This document shows, piece by piece, positions 18,215-26,929 of a DNA stretch of 64,000 nucleotides. The first letter of the stretch is position 1, and every line of letters starts with the position of its first letter. Location: NCBI RefSeq assembly GCF_900100005.1, contig NZ_FNEB01000004.1, forward strand, positions 214,343 through 278,342, written 5' to 3'. The notes under the pieces were generated by a model. That model saw nothing but the letters and a program-made list of their open reading frames with translations, was not told where the DNA came from and ran no database searches. The translations under genes and the position numbers were made by a program. This DNA is from Lutimaribacter saemankumensis. GTDB taxonomy: Bacteria > Pseudomonadota > Alphaproteobacteria > Rhodobacterales > Rhodobacteraceae.

Positions 18215-19291
18215 TTATCTGCGCTTGACGATGAAGGCGCCGGTTTCGCGTTCGGTGATGCCGCTGCCGCGGGGATCTTCGCCTTCGAGCACGACGATCC
18301 CGACGATCTCCCCGCCCGCGCCGGACGTGTGATCGCCCGACATGACCAGGTAGTAGTTGCCTTCCAGATGGGTGTCGCCGAACCGCGAGGTAAAGACCTC
18401 GCCGGTGGCCTCGCCGTTCTCGGTCATCACGTTCGGGCCGATCCGCGTCGTGATGGTTTCCAGCGCTGACAGCGGGGAGAACCCGGTCGGCACGTTGCTG
18501 TTGGCCGCGGACAGGTAAGTCGCCGTGATGTTGTTGCCGTTGACGTCGAAAATCTCGCGGTTCGAAATCCGCAGCCGCACGGCATCGGCGCAGGTTGCCC
18601 CCGAGCAATTGTTGAGGAACCCGTCAAAGTCGATCGCCACGTCGGCATCGCCCGTCACGTATTCCAGCCCGCCGCGTCCGTCGAAGTCGCGCAAGCCAGC
18701 ATAATCGCCGCCATAAGACGCCTGGCCCGAGGTCGGCAGGACCACACCGTTGTTACGCTGGTAAATGAAGCCGCCGAAACCATAGCCGACATAGCTGCCT
18801 GTGCGGACCACCGCGAATTCGGTCTGGCCGGTGTCGCTGACACCATAGATGACGCGGTGCTGAAGCTGCGAGATAGGCGAATTGGTCAGGAAATCGGGCA
18901 CGGTCGTCGGTGCCTCGTAGACCGCATAGAGCGAATTGCCGGGTTTCGACAACGTGGTGACGGCGGTGCCGCGCGTGTATTGATAGGGCGGGTTGTCGCC
19001 GTCAAAGGCCAGCCCCTCGACCTGGAACGTGTCCGAGGCGCTGTCATAGGCAAAGTCGTTCGCGAACCCGTTGCCGTAATCCGTGCCCGAGGAATCCTCG
19101 GCCCGCGCTTCGCGGCGCTGGATCGGGTCCGTCGCCTGCGGGTCGCTGGTTCCGGGCAGGGCAAAGGGCTCGGTTTCGGGCTCAGCGGGGGCGGGTGCCG
19201 GCTCTTCGTCTTTCATGAACGGGTTGGTGCCATCGCCACTGCAGGCAGAAAGCGCCAGTGCCGCGCACAGCATAAGGGAATAGGGTTTCAT
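18215..19291 (-). CDS. TbpB-like surface lipoprotein, probable Slam client
   Basis: A 358-residue lipoprotein. The signal peptide MKPYSLMLCAALALSAC ends in a clear lipobox (LSAC, lipidated Cys 17). A Pro/Glu/Ala-rich linker follows (PAPAPAEPETEP). The C-terminal half resembles the transferrin-binding-protein B-like beta barrel: PTSGQASYGGDYAGLRDFDG, then GDADVAIDFDGFLNN, with a Cys pair CSGATC near residue 225, and a final Gly-rich HTSGAGGEIVGIVVL strand. True TbpB binds transferrin; a marine bacterium must have another ligand, unknown. Adjacent to and upstream of the Slam-like gene, suggesting a dedicated pair. ATG at 19291 is chosen because it starts the signal peptide. Confidence 0.8.
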   Translation of the reverse strand: MKPYSLMLCAALALSACSGDGTNPFMKDEEPAPAPAEPETEPFALPGTSDPQATDPIQRREARAEDSSGTDYGNGFANDFAYDSASDTFQVEGLAFDGDNPPYQYTRGTAVTTLSKPGNSLYAVYEAPTTVPDFLTNSPISQLQHRVIYGVSDTGQTEFAVVRTGSYVGYGFGGFIYQRNNGVVLPTSGQASYGGDYAGLRDFDGRGGLEYVTGDADVAIDFDGFLNNCSGATCADAVRLRISNREIFDVNGNNITATYLSAANSNVPTGFSPLSALETITTRIGPNVMTENGEATGEVFTSRFGDTHLEGNYYLVMSGDHTSGAGGEIVGIVVLEGEDPRGSGITERETGAFIVKRR

Positions 19292-19473
19292 CGCGCCTGT
19301 CCTCATTTCGCGTCTGTTGCACCCGCTTTATTATTGATGCCGGGTGTCGTTTGGGCGCTAAGGTCAGGCGGGTGCCACAAAAAGTCAACAATTGAAACAC
19401 AATCGACGGCAGAGCGGGCCGCAACCGCGGCCAATCTGCCACCCCCGCGATATGGGCTTTTTCCACCCTGTAA

Positions 19474-19489
19474 ACGCAAGATATAGTGT
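19474..19489 (+). promoter_or_regulatory. NrdR-box-like sequence upstream of thyX
   Basis: ACGCAAGATATAGTGT is a near-palindrome matching the NrdR-box form ACAC-x-A-x-AT-x-T-x-GTGT with one clear deviation in the left arm (CGC for CAC). It ends 34 bases before the thyX ATG, in the promoter zone. NrdR represses ribonucleotide reductase genes and, in some bacteria, other DNA-precursor genes. Only one box is seen, whereas NrdR operators are usually paired, so this is tentative. Confidence 0.35.
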
Positions 19490-19523
19490 CCCGGCGACTC
19501 GCCCGGTAAAGAAAGGATGCGCC

Positions 19524-20429
19524 ATGACGCTCTCGCCCGAACAACAGGCCGAAATCGACGACCTGCGTGCCAACCCGCAGCCGACGCTGCGCACGGTGTC
19601 GGAGGGCATGGAAAAGCACCTCTATTCCGCGATCCCGGTGCTGGATCACGGCTTCGTCCGGGTGGTCGACTACATGGGCGACGACGCCGCGATCTGCCAG
19701 GCCGCGCGCGTGAGCTATGGCAAGGGCACCAAGTCGGTGCAGAACGACGAGGGGCTGATCCGCTACCTGATGCGGCACTGGCATTCGACCCCGTTCGAGA
19801 TGTGCGAGATCAAGCTGCACGTCAAACTGCCCGTGTTCGTCGCGCGGCAGTGGATCCGCCACCGCACCGCCAACGTCAACGAATATTCCGCGCGCTATTC
19901 GATCCTCGACCGCGAGTTCTACATTCCTGCGCCCGAGGCGCTGGCCGCGCAATCTGTCGTCAACAACCAGGGCCGGGGCGAGGCGCTGGAGGGCGAAGAG
20001 GCCGACCGCGTCCTGCGCTACCTGCGCGACGACGCGATGCGCGCCTATGACCATTACGAGGAAATGATCAGCCAGGAAGGCCAAAAGGGCCTGGCCCGCG
20101 AACTGGCCCGCATGAACCTGCCCGCCAACGTCTATACCCAATGGTACTGGAAGGTCGATCTGCACAACCTGCTGCACTTTTTGCGCCTGCGCGCCGATGC
20201 CCACGCCCAGTACGAAATCCGCGTCTATGCCGATGCGATCTGCGACGTGGTGGCCGACTGGGTGCCCTTCGCCTACAAGGCATTCGAGGATTACCGCATG
20301 GGTGGCGCCACGCTGAGCGCCACAGCCCTTGATTGTGTCCGCCGGATGTTGAAAGGTGAGGCCGTCACACAGGAAAACTCCGGTATGTCCAAGGGCGAAT
20401 GGCGGGAGTTTATGGGGGTGCTTGCCTAG
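19524..20429 (+). CDS. thyX: FAD-dependent thymidylate synthase
   Basis: A 301-residue flavin-dependent thymidylate synthase (ThyX), which methylates dUMP to dTMP using methylenetetrahydrofolate and reduced FAD. The signature R-H-R-x7-8-E-x-S-x-R-Y is exact: [14 protein letters not shown] near residues 112-125. The usual WHSTPFEM block (near residue 89) and the C-terminal [20 protein letters not shown] are present, with a Ser/Gln-rich nucleotide-binding segment. ATG at 19524 has the ribosome-binding site GAAAGGA. A longer frame from 19392 is unlikely. It is transcribed alone, divergent from the Slam/lipoprotein pair. Confidence 0.96.
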   Translation: MTLSPEQQAEIDDLRANPQPTLRTVSEGMEKHLYSAIPVLDHGFVRVVDYMGDDAAICQAARVSYGKGTKSVQNDEGLIRYLMRHWHSTPFEMCEIKLHVKLPVFVARQWIRHRTANVNEYSARYSILDREFYIPAPEALAAQSVVNNQGRGEALEGEEADRVLRYLRDDAMRAYDHYEEMISQEGQKGLARELARMNLPANVYTQWYWKVDLHNLLHFLRLRADAHAQYEIRVYADAICDVVADWVPFAYKAFEDYRMGGATLSATALDCVRRMLKGEAVTQENSGMSKGEWREFMGVLA

Positions 20430-20465
20430 AAGCTGACTCTGGGTTATTGCACCCGAAAGTCGGAG

Positions 20466-20807
20466 TTGTGTCAGTTGCTAGTAAATCACGTACAAGGTGA
20501 GCGGTTTCCGTCGCGAAAATACACACAAGAAGAAGTTGAGGAATTCTTGCGGAGCGTTGCTTCAACAGAAGATGTCTTCTTTTGCAAACGCGTTTTGTTC
20601 CGCCTCAAGGATTGCGGCCTGGAACCCTTGGAGGTCGTCGCTGCTATCCAAGACGGCGTGGTGCGTTCTTGGGAATTGACACCGGATCGCTGGGACATCC
20701 GCCTTGAGGTGCGGCCGGATGATGGTGACGTTAAAGCTTACAACGTGGTTGTGTATCTGACCAAAGAACACTCACTGTACTGTGAGGACATCAGAGATGC
20801 GGCCTAG
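20466..20807 (+). CDS. Hypothetical protein, DUF4258-like, possible toxin partner
   Basis: A 113-residue protein of a different base composition from its neighbours (visibly lower GC). There is no ATG start; TTG at 20466 or 20475 is assumed, so the N-terminus is uncertain. The body FCKRVLFRLKDCGLEPLEVV, AAIQDGVVRSWELTPDRWDI then NVVVYLTKEHSLYCEDIRDA has the helix-then-sheet pattern (R-x-L-x-R-x-G/L...eV...G-V) of small DUF4258-type proteins, which often lie beside MqsA-type antitoxins. The next gene is such a candidate. Function as a toxin is inference from this arrangement. Confidence 0.55.
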   Translation: MCQLLVNHVQGERFPSRKYTQEEVEEFLRSVASTEDVFFCKRVLFRLKDCGLEPLEVVAAIQDGVVRSWELTPDRWDIRLEVRPDDGDVKAYNVVVYLTKEHSLYCEDIRDAA

Positions 20808-20844
20808 AGAGTGTTGGTTTCGTGAGTTGTTGACACAATCGCTC

Positions 20845-20860
20845 AGTGTATGTGAACACT
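20845..20860. promoter_or_regulatory. Inverted repeat, possible operator of the HTH antitoxin-like gene
   Basis: AGTGT-ATGTGA-ACACT is a 5-bp inverted repeat with a 6-base spacer, placed 10 bases after a TTGACA hexamer (20830-20835) and 79 bases before the ATG at 20940, in an AT-rich stretch. Antitoxins of the MqsA/HigA kind commonly bind such palindromes to repress their own promoter. Short repeats like this arise by chance fairly often. Confidence 0.3.
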
Positions 20861-20939
20861 ATATTAATTAAGTCTGTGTAGATGACAGGGGTTCCTATCA
20901 GATTAACTTGATATCTGACGAACCGGTAAGAGGGACAGT

Positions 20940-21395
20940 ATGCTGGATAAAGTTGAACGTGCGGACGTACCGAGCCATGCAATCGCAGTTTCCTTGGGCG
21001 AAGGTGATTGGTTCCGTTACTCGGCTTGCGGTATGGATAATGTCTACGTGTGTGGGGTTATGGCCGCGCATTTCACAGACCTCGATGAATGGTTTAAATT
21101 CAGAAACTTGCGTCTCATGAACCAGCTCATATCAGAGGCTTTGTCGAATGAGGTGGATTTGATCGGGCCAGCGCAGTTCACCTTTTTGAGAAAACAAACA
21201 GGTCTGACTCTGCATGAATTTTGTTCGCTGAACTCAATTGACTTGCATAGTGTCGAAGCGTGGCTTGAAGGTCGAGGGTTTCTTCCTGATGGGCTTCGCG
21301 AATCGGTGTGTGCAATGGTGAGCGACATCCACGCCAACCGCTCAACTGCAGCACAATTGCGCGATCAAGCGCTGAATCTGCATCAGGCGGCCTGA
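20940..21395 (+). CDS. MqsA/Xre-type antitoxin-like DNA-binding protein
   Basis: A 151-residue protein with low-GC composition. The N-terminal YSACGMDNVYVCGVMAAHFT recalls the Y-x-x-x-x-G-L-D-N-V-Y-L motif of helix-turn-helix antitoxins; the central region FTFLRKQTGLTLHEFCSLNS and IDLHSVEAWLEGRGF are the HTH (RFLRKxxGLTxxELA...VxxWExG). The C-terminal segment is helical and ends the dimer region. ATG has ribosome-binding site AAGAGGGA. Together with the preceding DUF4258-like gene, it may form a toxin-antitoxin module, but the 132-base gap between them is long for such an operon. It could be a stand-alone regulator. Confidence 0.55.
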   Translation: MLDKVERADVPSHAIAVSLGEGDWFRYSACGMDNVYVCGVMAAHFTDLDEWFKFRNLRLMNQLISEALSNEVDLIGPAQFTFLRKQTGLTLHEFCSLNSIDLHSVEAWLEGRGFLPDGLRESVCAMVSDIHANRSTAAQLRDQALNLHQAA

Positions 21396-21657
21396 TATTC
21401 GATCGTACAGAGTGCGTTCTTGCACAGCATCTTAATGGACTGGCGCTTTTCGGCGTGACGACGCGGATGTGTTCAGCGCGCCCGCTCGGTTTCGCTTGTT
21501 CCCTCCCATCATAAAAAAACCCGACCAAAATCGTCGTAATCGCTCTGGTATCCGCCGCCGCCCTCCCTATCTTTGCCCGAACGGCTAAAAAAACGCTTGT
21601 TCACCATGCGCCCCCTCCGCTTTAAGGGGCCGCGCGGAACGACGACAGGGAGCAGAC

Positions 21658-24522
21658 ATGACGAACGGTGGCGGATTACTTCCCATCATCGCCCTCTTGC
21701 CCTTTCTGGGGGCATTGATACCGGGCATCATGATCCGGGCGGGCCGGAACGCCTGCGCCGCGTTCACCGCCGTGCCGACGATCGTCGCGCTGGCGATGCT
21801 GGCCACGATGACCCCGCAGGTCATGGCGGGCGAAGTGCTGACCGCGCAGATCACCTGGCTGCCGCAGTTGGGCCTGTCGGCCAGTTTCTTCCTCGACGGG
21901 CTGGGGTTGATGTTTGCCTTCATGATCCTGGGCGTCGGGCTGCTGATCACGCTATACGCGCGGTTCTACCTGTCGGGCGAGGATCCGATGGGGCAGTTCT
22001 ATACCTACCTGCTGCTGTTCCAGGGCGCGATGCTGGGCATCGTGATTTCCGACAACATCCTGCTTTTGCTGATTTTCTGGGAGCTGACGAGCCTCAGCTC
22101 CTTCCTGCTGATCGGGTATTGGAAACACCTGCCCGAGGGCCGGCAGGGCGCGCGCATGGCGCTAGCGGTCACCGGGTCGGGCGGGTTGGCGATGATCGCG
22201 GGCATGCTGATCCTGGGCAATATCGCGGGCAGCTACAACCTGACCGACATCCTGCAGCAGGGCGATGCGATCCGCGCCTCCGACTGGTATCTGCCGGCGC
22301 TGATCCTGATCCTGCTGGGCGCCTTCACCAAGTCGGCGCAGTTCCCGTTCCATTTCTGGCTGCCGCACGCGATGGCCGCGCCCACGCCGGTGTCGGCCTA
22401 CCTGCACTCGGCCACGATGGTGAAGGCGGGCGTTTTCCTGATGGCCCGGATGTGGCCGGTTCTGGCGGGCACCGACGCGTGGTTCTACATCGTGTCGATC
22501 ACCGGGCTTGTGACGATGGTGCTGGGCGCGCTGATCGCGCTGTTCAAGGACGATCTCAAGGCGCTGCTCGCGTTTTCCACGGTCAGCCACCTGGGCCTGC
22601 TGACGATGCTGCTGGGCTTTGGCACCGAAAAGGCGGCGATCGCTGCGGTGTTCCACATCATCAACCACCTGACCTTCAAGGCGGCGCTGTTCATGACGGC
22701 GGGGATTGTCGATCACGAAACCCACACGCGCGACATCAAGCGCCTGGGCGGGCTGGCCAAGTTCATGCCGATCACCGCGCTCATCGGCACCGTGGCGGCG
22801 CTGTCGATGGCGGGGATTCCGCTGTTCAACGGCTTCCTGTCCAAGGAGCTGATGCTGGAAGAGGCCGCGCACACCGCCTGGTACGACAATCACTGGGTCG
22901 TGCCCGCGCTGGCGACGCTGGGCGCGCTGTTGTCGGTGGCCTATTCGCTGCGCTTCATTTTCCACGTCTTTGCCGGTCCCGCGCGCGACGACTACCCGGC
23001 CAAGCCGCATGATCCGCCGTTTGGCATGTATGCCGCGCCCGCGCTGCTGTGCGTGCTGGTGGTGCTGATCGGCGTGATGCCCGCGCTGGCCACGCCGGTG
23101 GTCAAGATGGCCGCGAACGCGGTCACCGGGACCGAGCTGAGTTTCTATCTCAAGATCTGGCACGGCGTGACGCCGGCGCTGATCATGTCGATCATCGCGG
23201 TTGTCGGTGGCGCGATCCTTCTGGGCCTGCACCGCCCGCTGGAGCGCGTCTGGAACGCCGCCCCGCGCCCCGAGGCCAAGGCCATTTTCGACGCGCTGAT
23301 GGCGGCCGCCGTGGGCCTTTCGACCCGTGTGACCGAAGGGCTGCACAACGGCGCGATCAGCCGCTACCTCGCGATTTTCGTGGCGGCCACGGTGGCGATG
23401 ACCTGGGTCGCGTTCTCGGGCGGCACGCTCAGTCCGTCGACGCGCGAATTCCTTCCCGTGGCGCCGGTCGCGGCGATCGGCTGGGTGCTGCTGATGGCGG
23501 CCACGGTGCTGGTCGTCTTCAATCACCGCAACCGGTTCCGGGCGCTGGTGCTGATCGGGATCATCGGGCTGATGATCTCGGGCGGGTTCGTCTACCTGTC
23601 TGCGCCCGACCTTGCGCTGACGCAGATCTCGGTCGAGACCGTGACGATCATGCTGCTGCTTCTGGCGCTGCATTTCCTGCCCAAGACAACTCCGTCCGAA
23701 AGCAGCGCGGGCCTGCGCCTGCGTGACGGGGCCATCGCGATTGCGGCGGGGGTTGGCGTTGCGGCGCTGTCCATGGCGTTCCTGATGCGCGATTTCGACA
23801 CGATCTCGGAATACCACCTGGCCAATTCCTACGAAGGCGGCGGCGGCACGAACGTCGTCAACGTGATCCTGGTGGACTTCCGGGGCTACGATACGTTTGG
23901 CGAGATCATCGTGCTTGGCATTGCCGGCCTGACAATCTTTGCGCTGATGGAGGCGCTGCTGAACGGTCCGGCCTCGCGCCGTCTGCGCAACACCGATTAC
24001 AGCCAGGACCGGTCGCGCGACCGCCACCCGCTGATGATGGTTGTGGCCACGCGCGCGATGCTGCCCATCGCGGTGATGGTCGGCGTCTACATCTTCCTGC
24101 GCGGGCACAACCAGCCGGGCGGCGGGTTCGTTGCGGGCCTCGTGATCTCGATCGCGCTGCTGATGCAGTACATGGCCTCGGGCTTTGGCTGGACGCAGAC
24201 GCGCCAGCGGTTCGAATATCATTCGATGATCGGCTGGGGCGTGCTGGTGGCCGGCATCACCGGGGCTGCGGCCTGGCTGGGCGGCGCACCGTTCCTGACC
24301 AGCATCTATGGCTACATCAAGCTGCCCTGGATCGAAAAATTCGGGCTCGGGTCGGCCTTCATGTTCGATCTGGGCGTGTTCCTGACCGTTCTCGGGGCCG
24401 TGATGCTGATGCTCTACAGCCTGTCGCGCATCGCGCGCTACGCGGGCGAAACCGTGAATATCGAGCCGATGGATTACGATCCGTCACTGAAACCAGAGCT
24501 GAAAAAGCCGGAGGAGGGGTGA
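21658..24522 (+). CDS. Mrp/Pha cation:proton antiporter subunit A (A-B fusion)
   Basis: A 954-residue inner-membrane protein, the largest subunit of the Mrp-type monovalent cation/H+ antiporter (PhaAB/MnhAB), evolutionarily related to NuoL of complex I. The N-terminal two-thirds carry the NuoL-like channel: LLIFWELTSLSSFLLIGYWK near 140, and KSAQFPFHFWLPHAMAAPTP VSAYLHSATMVKAG near 225-260 with the ion-path lysines. The C-terminal segment (from about residue 800: LPIAVMVGVYIFLRGHNQPG) is the MnhB domain, so A and B are fused, the group-2 form usual in Rhizobiales/Rhodobacterales. It opens a six-gene operon whose genes touch or overlap. Confidence 0.95.
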   Translation: MTNGGGLLPIIALLPFLGALIPGIMIRAGRNACAAFTAVPTIVALAMLATMTPQVMAGEVLTAQITWLPQLGLSASFFLDGLGLMFAFMILGVGLLITLYARFYLSGEDPMGQFYTYLLLFQGAMLGIVISDNILLLLIFWELTSLSSFLLIGYWKHLPEGRQGARMALAVTGSGGLAMIAGMLILGNIAGSYNLTDILQQGDAIRASDWYLPALILILLGAFTKSAQFPFHFWLPHAMAAPTPVSAYLHSATMVKAGVFLMARMWPVLAGTDAWFYIVSITGLVTMVLGALIALFKDDLKALLAFSTVSHLGLLTMLLGFGTEKAAIAAVFHIINHLTFKAALFMTAGIVDHETHTRDIKRLGGLAKFMPITALIGTVAALSMAGIPLFNGFLSKELMLEEAAHTAWYDNHWVVPALATLGALLSVAYSLRFIFHVFAGPARDDYPAKPHDPPFGMYAAPALLCVLVVLIGVMPALATPVVKMAANAVTGTELSFYLKIWHGVTPALIMSIIAVVGGAILLGLHRPLERVWNAAPRPEAKAIFDALMAAAVGLSTRVTEGLHNGAISRYLAIFVAATVAMTWVAFSGGTLSPSTREFLPVAPVAAIGWVLLMAATVLVVFNHRNRFRALVLIGIIGLMISGGFVYLSAPDLALTQISVETVTIMLLLLALHFLPKTTPSESSAGLRLRDGAIAIAAGVGVAALSMAFLMRDFDTISEYHLANSYEGGGGTNVVNVILVDFRGYDTFGEIIVLGIAGLTIFALMEALLNGPASRRLRNTDYSQDRSRDRHPLMMVVATRAMLPIAVMVGVYIFLRGHNQPGGGFVAGLVISIALLMQYMASGFGWTQTRQRFEYHSMIGWGVLVAGITGAAAWLGGAPFLTSIYGYIKLPWIEKFGLGSAFMFDLGVFLTVLGAVMLMLYSLSRIARYAGETVNIEPMDYDPSLKPELKKPEEG

Positions 24523-24523
24523 C

Positions 24524-24889
24524 ATGGAGCTTTTGGTGGCAAGCTCGGTCGGCGTGCTGACCGCGGGCGGAGTGTACCTGATCCTGCGGCTAAGGGCGTT
24601 TCCCGTGATCCTGGGATTGGCGCTGCTGTCCTATGCGGTGAACATCTTTCTGTTCTCCACGGGGCGGTTGCTGGTCAACGCGCCGCCCGTGCTGAACAAG
24701 TACGGCGACGCGGTCAATACCGATCCGCTGCCACAGGCGCTGGTGCTGACGGCCATCGTGATCTCGTTCGGGATGACGGCGGTGCTGGTGATGATCGCGC
24801 TGGGCGCGTTTCTCGAGGCAGACCACGACAAGATCGACATGACCGATGAACCCGAGGCCGAGGCCATGGGCGAGGAGCGCGGCGCATGA
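24524..24889 (+). CDS. Mrp/Pha antiporter subunit C (NuoK-like)
   Basis: A 121-residue, three-helix inner-membrane subunit related to NuoK. The segments LVASSVGVLTAGGVYLILRL, VILGLALLSYAVNIFLFSTG and ALVLTAIVISFGMTAVLVMI with the buried-acid environment typical of MnhC are visible; PLPQALVLTAIVISFG is the most conserved family block. It begins one base after the subunit A stop and overlaps subunit D by four bases (ATGA), so translation is coupled. Needed for the assembled antiporter together with A, D, E, F and G. Confidence 0.94.
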   Translation: MELLVASSVGVLTAGGVYLILRLRAFPVILGLALLSYAVNIFLFSTGRLLVNAPPVLNKYGDAVNTDPLPQALVLTAIVISFGMTAVLVMIALGAFLEADHDKIDMTDEPEAEAMGEERGA

Positions 24890-26433
24890 GTCACTGGATT
24901 ATCGCCCCGGTCGTTCTTCCGGCGGTCCTTGCGCCGATCATCGCCTTTGTCATGCGCCACGATATCGGGCTGGCGCGCGCGGCGTCCTTTGCGGGCACCA
25001 TCGCGCTGGCCGCGATCTGCATCGGGCTGACGGTCGCCGCCGCGGGTGGCGAAACCGTATCCTACGAGCTTGGCAACTGGCCCGCGCCCTTTGGTATCGT
25101 GCTGGTGCTGGATCGGCTGTCGGCGGTCATGCTTTTGCTGACATCGATGCTTGCGCTGATCGTGCTGGTGCATGCCGTCGCTACGGGCTGGGACGCGCGC
25201 GGGCGGCATTTTCACGCGCTGTTCCAGTTCCAGCTGATGGGCATTTGCGGCGCGTTCCTGACGGGGGATGCCTTCAACCTCTTCGTTTTCTTCGAGGTTC
25301 TGCTGATCGCATCCTACGGGTTGATGATCCACGGCGGCGGCCGCGTGCGCCTGCAGGCGGGTCTGCAATACGTGGTCATGAACCTGGCGGGGTCGACGCT
25401 GTTCCTGTTCGCGCTCGGTACGCTTTATGCCGCGACGGGCACGTTGAACATCGCGGATCTTGCCGAAAAGGTACGCGCCCTGCCGGTCGAGGACGCGGCA
25501 CTGGTGCGCTCGGCCGCGATCATGCTGATGATCGTCTTCGCGGTCAAAGCGGCGCTTTTCCCGGTGCAGTTCTGGCTGCCCGGCACCTATTCGAACGCGC
25601 CCGCCCCGGTGGCGGCGCTGTTCGCCATCATGACCAAGGTCGGCGCCTACGCCATCATCCGCGTCCATAGCGTGGTGTTCGGGCCGGACGTGCCGGTTCT
25701 TGCAGGGTTGCCGGGGACGTGGCTGATGCCCGCGGCGATCGTAACGCTGGCCATCGGCGCCATCGGCGTGTTGGGGGCGCGGCGCCTTATGCCGCTGCTG
25801 TCCTTCTCGGTCGTCGGCTCGATGGGGACGATGATGATCGCCGTTGCGGCCTTCACCCCCGAAGCGACGAGTGCCGCGCTCTATTACCTTGTGCACTCCA
25901 CCTTCTCGGCGGCCGCGCTGTTCCTGCTGGCCGATCTCGTGGTGTCGCGGCGTGAAACCGGCGACTTGCTCAAGGCGCAGATGCCCACCGTGCAGAACGG
26001 GCTGTTCGCGGCGCTGTTCTTTGCCGGGGCGATCGGGATGGCGGGGATGCCGCCGCTCAGCGGGTTCCTGGGCAAATTGCTGATCCTCGACGCGATGCGG
26101 ACGACGCCCGAGATGACGATTGCCTTCGTCGCGATCCTTGTGGGGTCTTTGCTGACCATCGTCGGCTTCGCCCGCGCCGGCAGTATCCTGTTCTGGAAAT
26201 CCACCGCCATGGAGCCGGTCGAAATCGACCCGGCCGCCGACGCGGTCGACCCCGAGGCCCCGCAAGCCGCCGGTGTGCTGCAAGTGGTGCCCACTTTCGC
26301 CGCCCTGGCGCTGCTTGCCGGGCTCGCGGCGTTTGCCGGGCCGGTCAGTGCGTATCTGAACGCGGCTTCGGGGCAATTGTTCGACAGCAGCGGCTATGTC
26401 GAGGCCGTGCTGGGCCAGGACGCAGAGGGCTGA
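24886..26433 (+). CDS. Mrp/Pha antiporter subunit D (NuoM/N-like)
   Basis: A 515-residue multi-spanning subunit related to NuoM/NuoN, probably carrying a second proton path. About fourteen hydrophobic segments are present. Conserved pieces: FNLFVFFEVLLIASYGLMIHG with the glutamate of TM5, then AALFPVQFWLPGTYSNAPAPVAALFAIMTKVGAYAII with the lysines of the antiporter core, and PPLSGFLGK near residue 385. The gene overlaps subunit C (ATGA) and is followed after four bases by subunit E. Confidence 0.95.
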   Translation: MSHWIIAPVVLPAVLAPIIAFVMRHDIGLARAASFAGTIALAAICIGLTVAAAGGETVSYELGNWPAPFGIVLVLDRLSAVMLLLTSMLALIVLVHAVATGWDARGRHFHALFQFQLMGICGAFLTGDAFNLFVFFEVLLIASYGLMIHGGGRVRLQAGLQYVVMNLAGSTLFLFALGTLYAATGTLNIADLAEKVRALPVEDAALVRSAAIMLMIVFAVKAALFPVQFWLPGTYSNAPAPVAALFAIMTKVGAYAIIRVHSVVFGPDVPVLAGLPGTWLMPAAIVTLAIGAIGVLGARRLMPLLSFSVVGSMGTMMIAVAAFTPEATSAALYYLVHSTFSAAALFLLADLVVSRRETGDLLKAQMPTVQNGLFAALFFAGAIGMAGMPPLSGFLGKLLILDAMRTTPEMTIAFVAILVGSLLTIVGFARAGSILFWKSTAMEPVEIDPAADAVDPEAPQAAGVLQVVPTFAALALLAGLAAFAGPVSAYLNAASGQLFDSSGYVEAVLGQDAEG

Positions 26434-26437
26434 TCCC

Positions 26438-26929
26438 ATGTTGAAACGCATCTTCCCCCATCCGCTTCTCAGCCTGACGCTCGTTGTCGTGTGGCTGGCG
26501 CTGGTCAACAAGGTGACACCGGGCAACTTTGTCCTGGCGGTCCTTCTGGGTATCGCGATCCCGTTCCTGACCGCGCCCTACTGGCCGGGCCGTCCGATCA
26601 TCAAGCGCCCGCTGCGCGTGATCGAGTATGTCTTCATCGTTCTGTGGGACATCATCGTTGCCAACTTTCAGGTCGCGGCGATCATCCTGTTCCGGCGCAA
26701 CCAGAACATCCGTTCGCAATGGGTGACGGTGCCGCTGGATCTGACCTCGCCCGAGGCAATCACCGTGCTGGCGGGCACCATCACCATGACGCCCGGAACG
26801 GTTTCGGCGATGTTGTCCGCAGACAGCAGCGCGATCCTCGTGCATTGCCTGCACACCGACGACCCGGAAGGGGTGCGCGACGACATCAAGAAACGCTACG
26901 AGTGGCGACTGAAGGAGATTTTCCAATGA
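26438..26929 (+). CDS. Mrp/Pha antiporter subunit E
   Basis: A 163-residue subunit of the Mrp antiporter. Two N-terminal membrane helices (LLSLTLVVVWLALVNK; FVLAVLLGIAIPFL) and a third at YVFIVLWDIIVANFQVA are followed by a cytosolic domain including the family-specific stretch TVLAGTITMTPGTVSAMLSA. ATG at 26438 lies 5 bases after the subunit D stop. The stop overlaps the next start (ATGA). The E subunit has no complex I homologue and is thought to support complex assembly. Confidence 0.92.
   Translation: MLKRIFPHPLLSLTLVVVWLALVNKVTPGNFVLAVLLGIAIPFLTAPYWPGRPIIKRPLRVIEYVFIVLWDIIVANFQVAAIILFRRNQNIRSQWVTVPLDLTSPEAITVLAGTITMTPGTVSAMLSADSSAILVHCLHTDDPEGVRDDIKKRYEWRLKEIFQ

Noticed and set aside
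21573..23012. 479-residue plus-strand frame inside the Mrp subunit A gene
   Set aside because: Out-of-frame shadow of the antiporter gene; sequence is low-complexity Gly/Arg/Asp.
22162..24222. 686-residue minus-strand frame opposite Mrp subunit A
   Set aside because: Antisense shadow, His/Arg/Gln-rich, with no coding signals.
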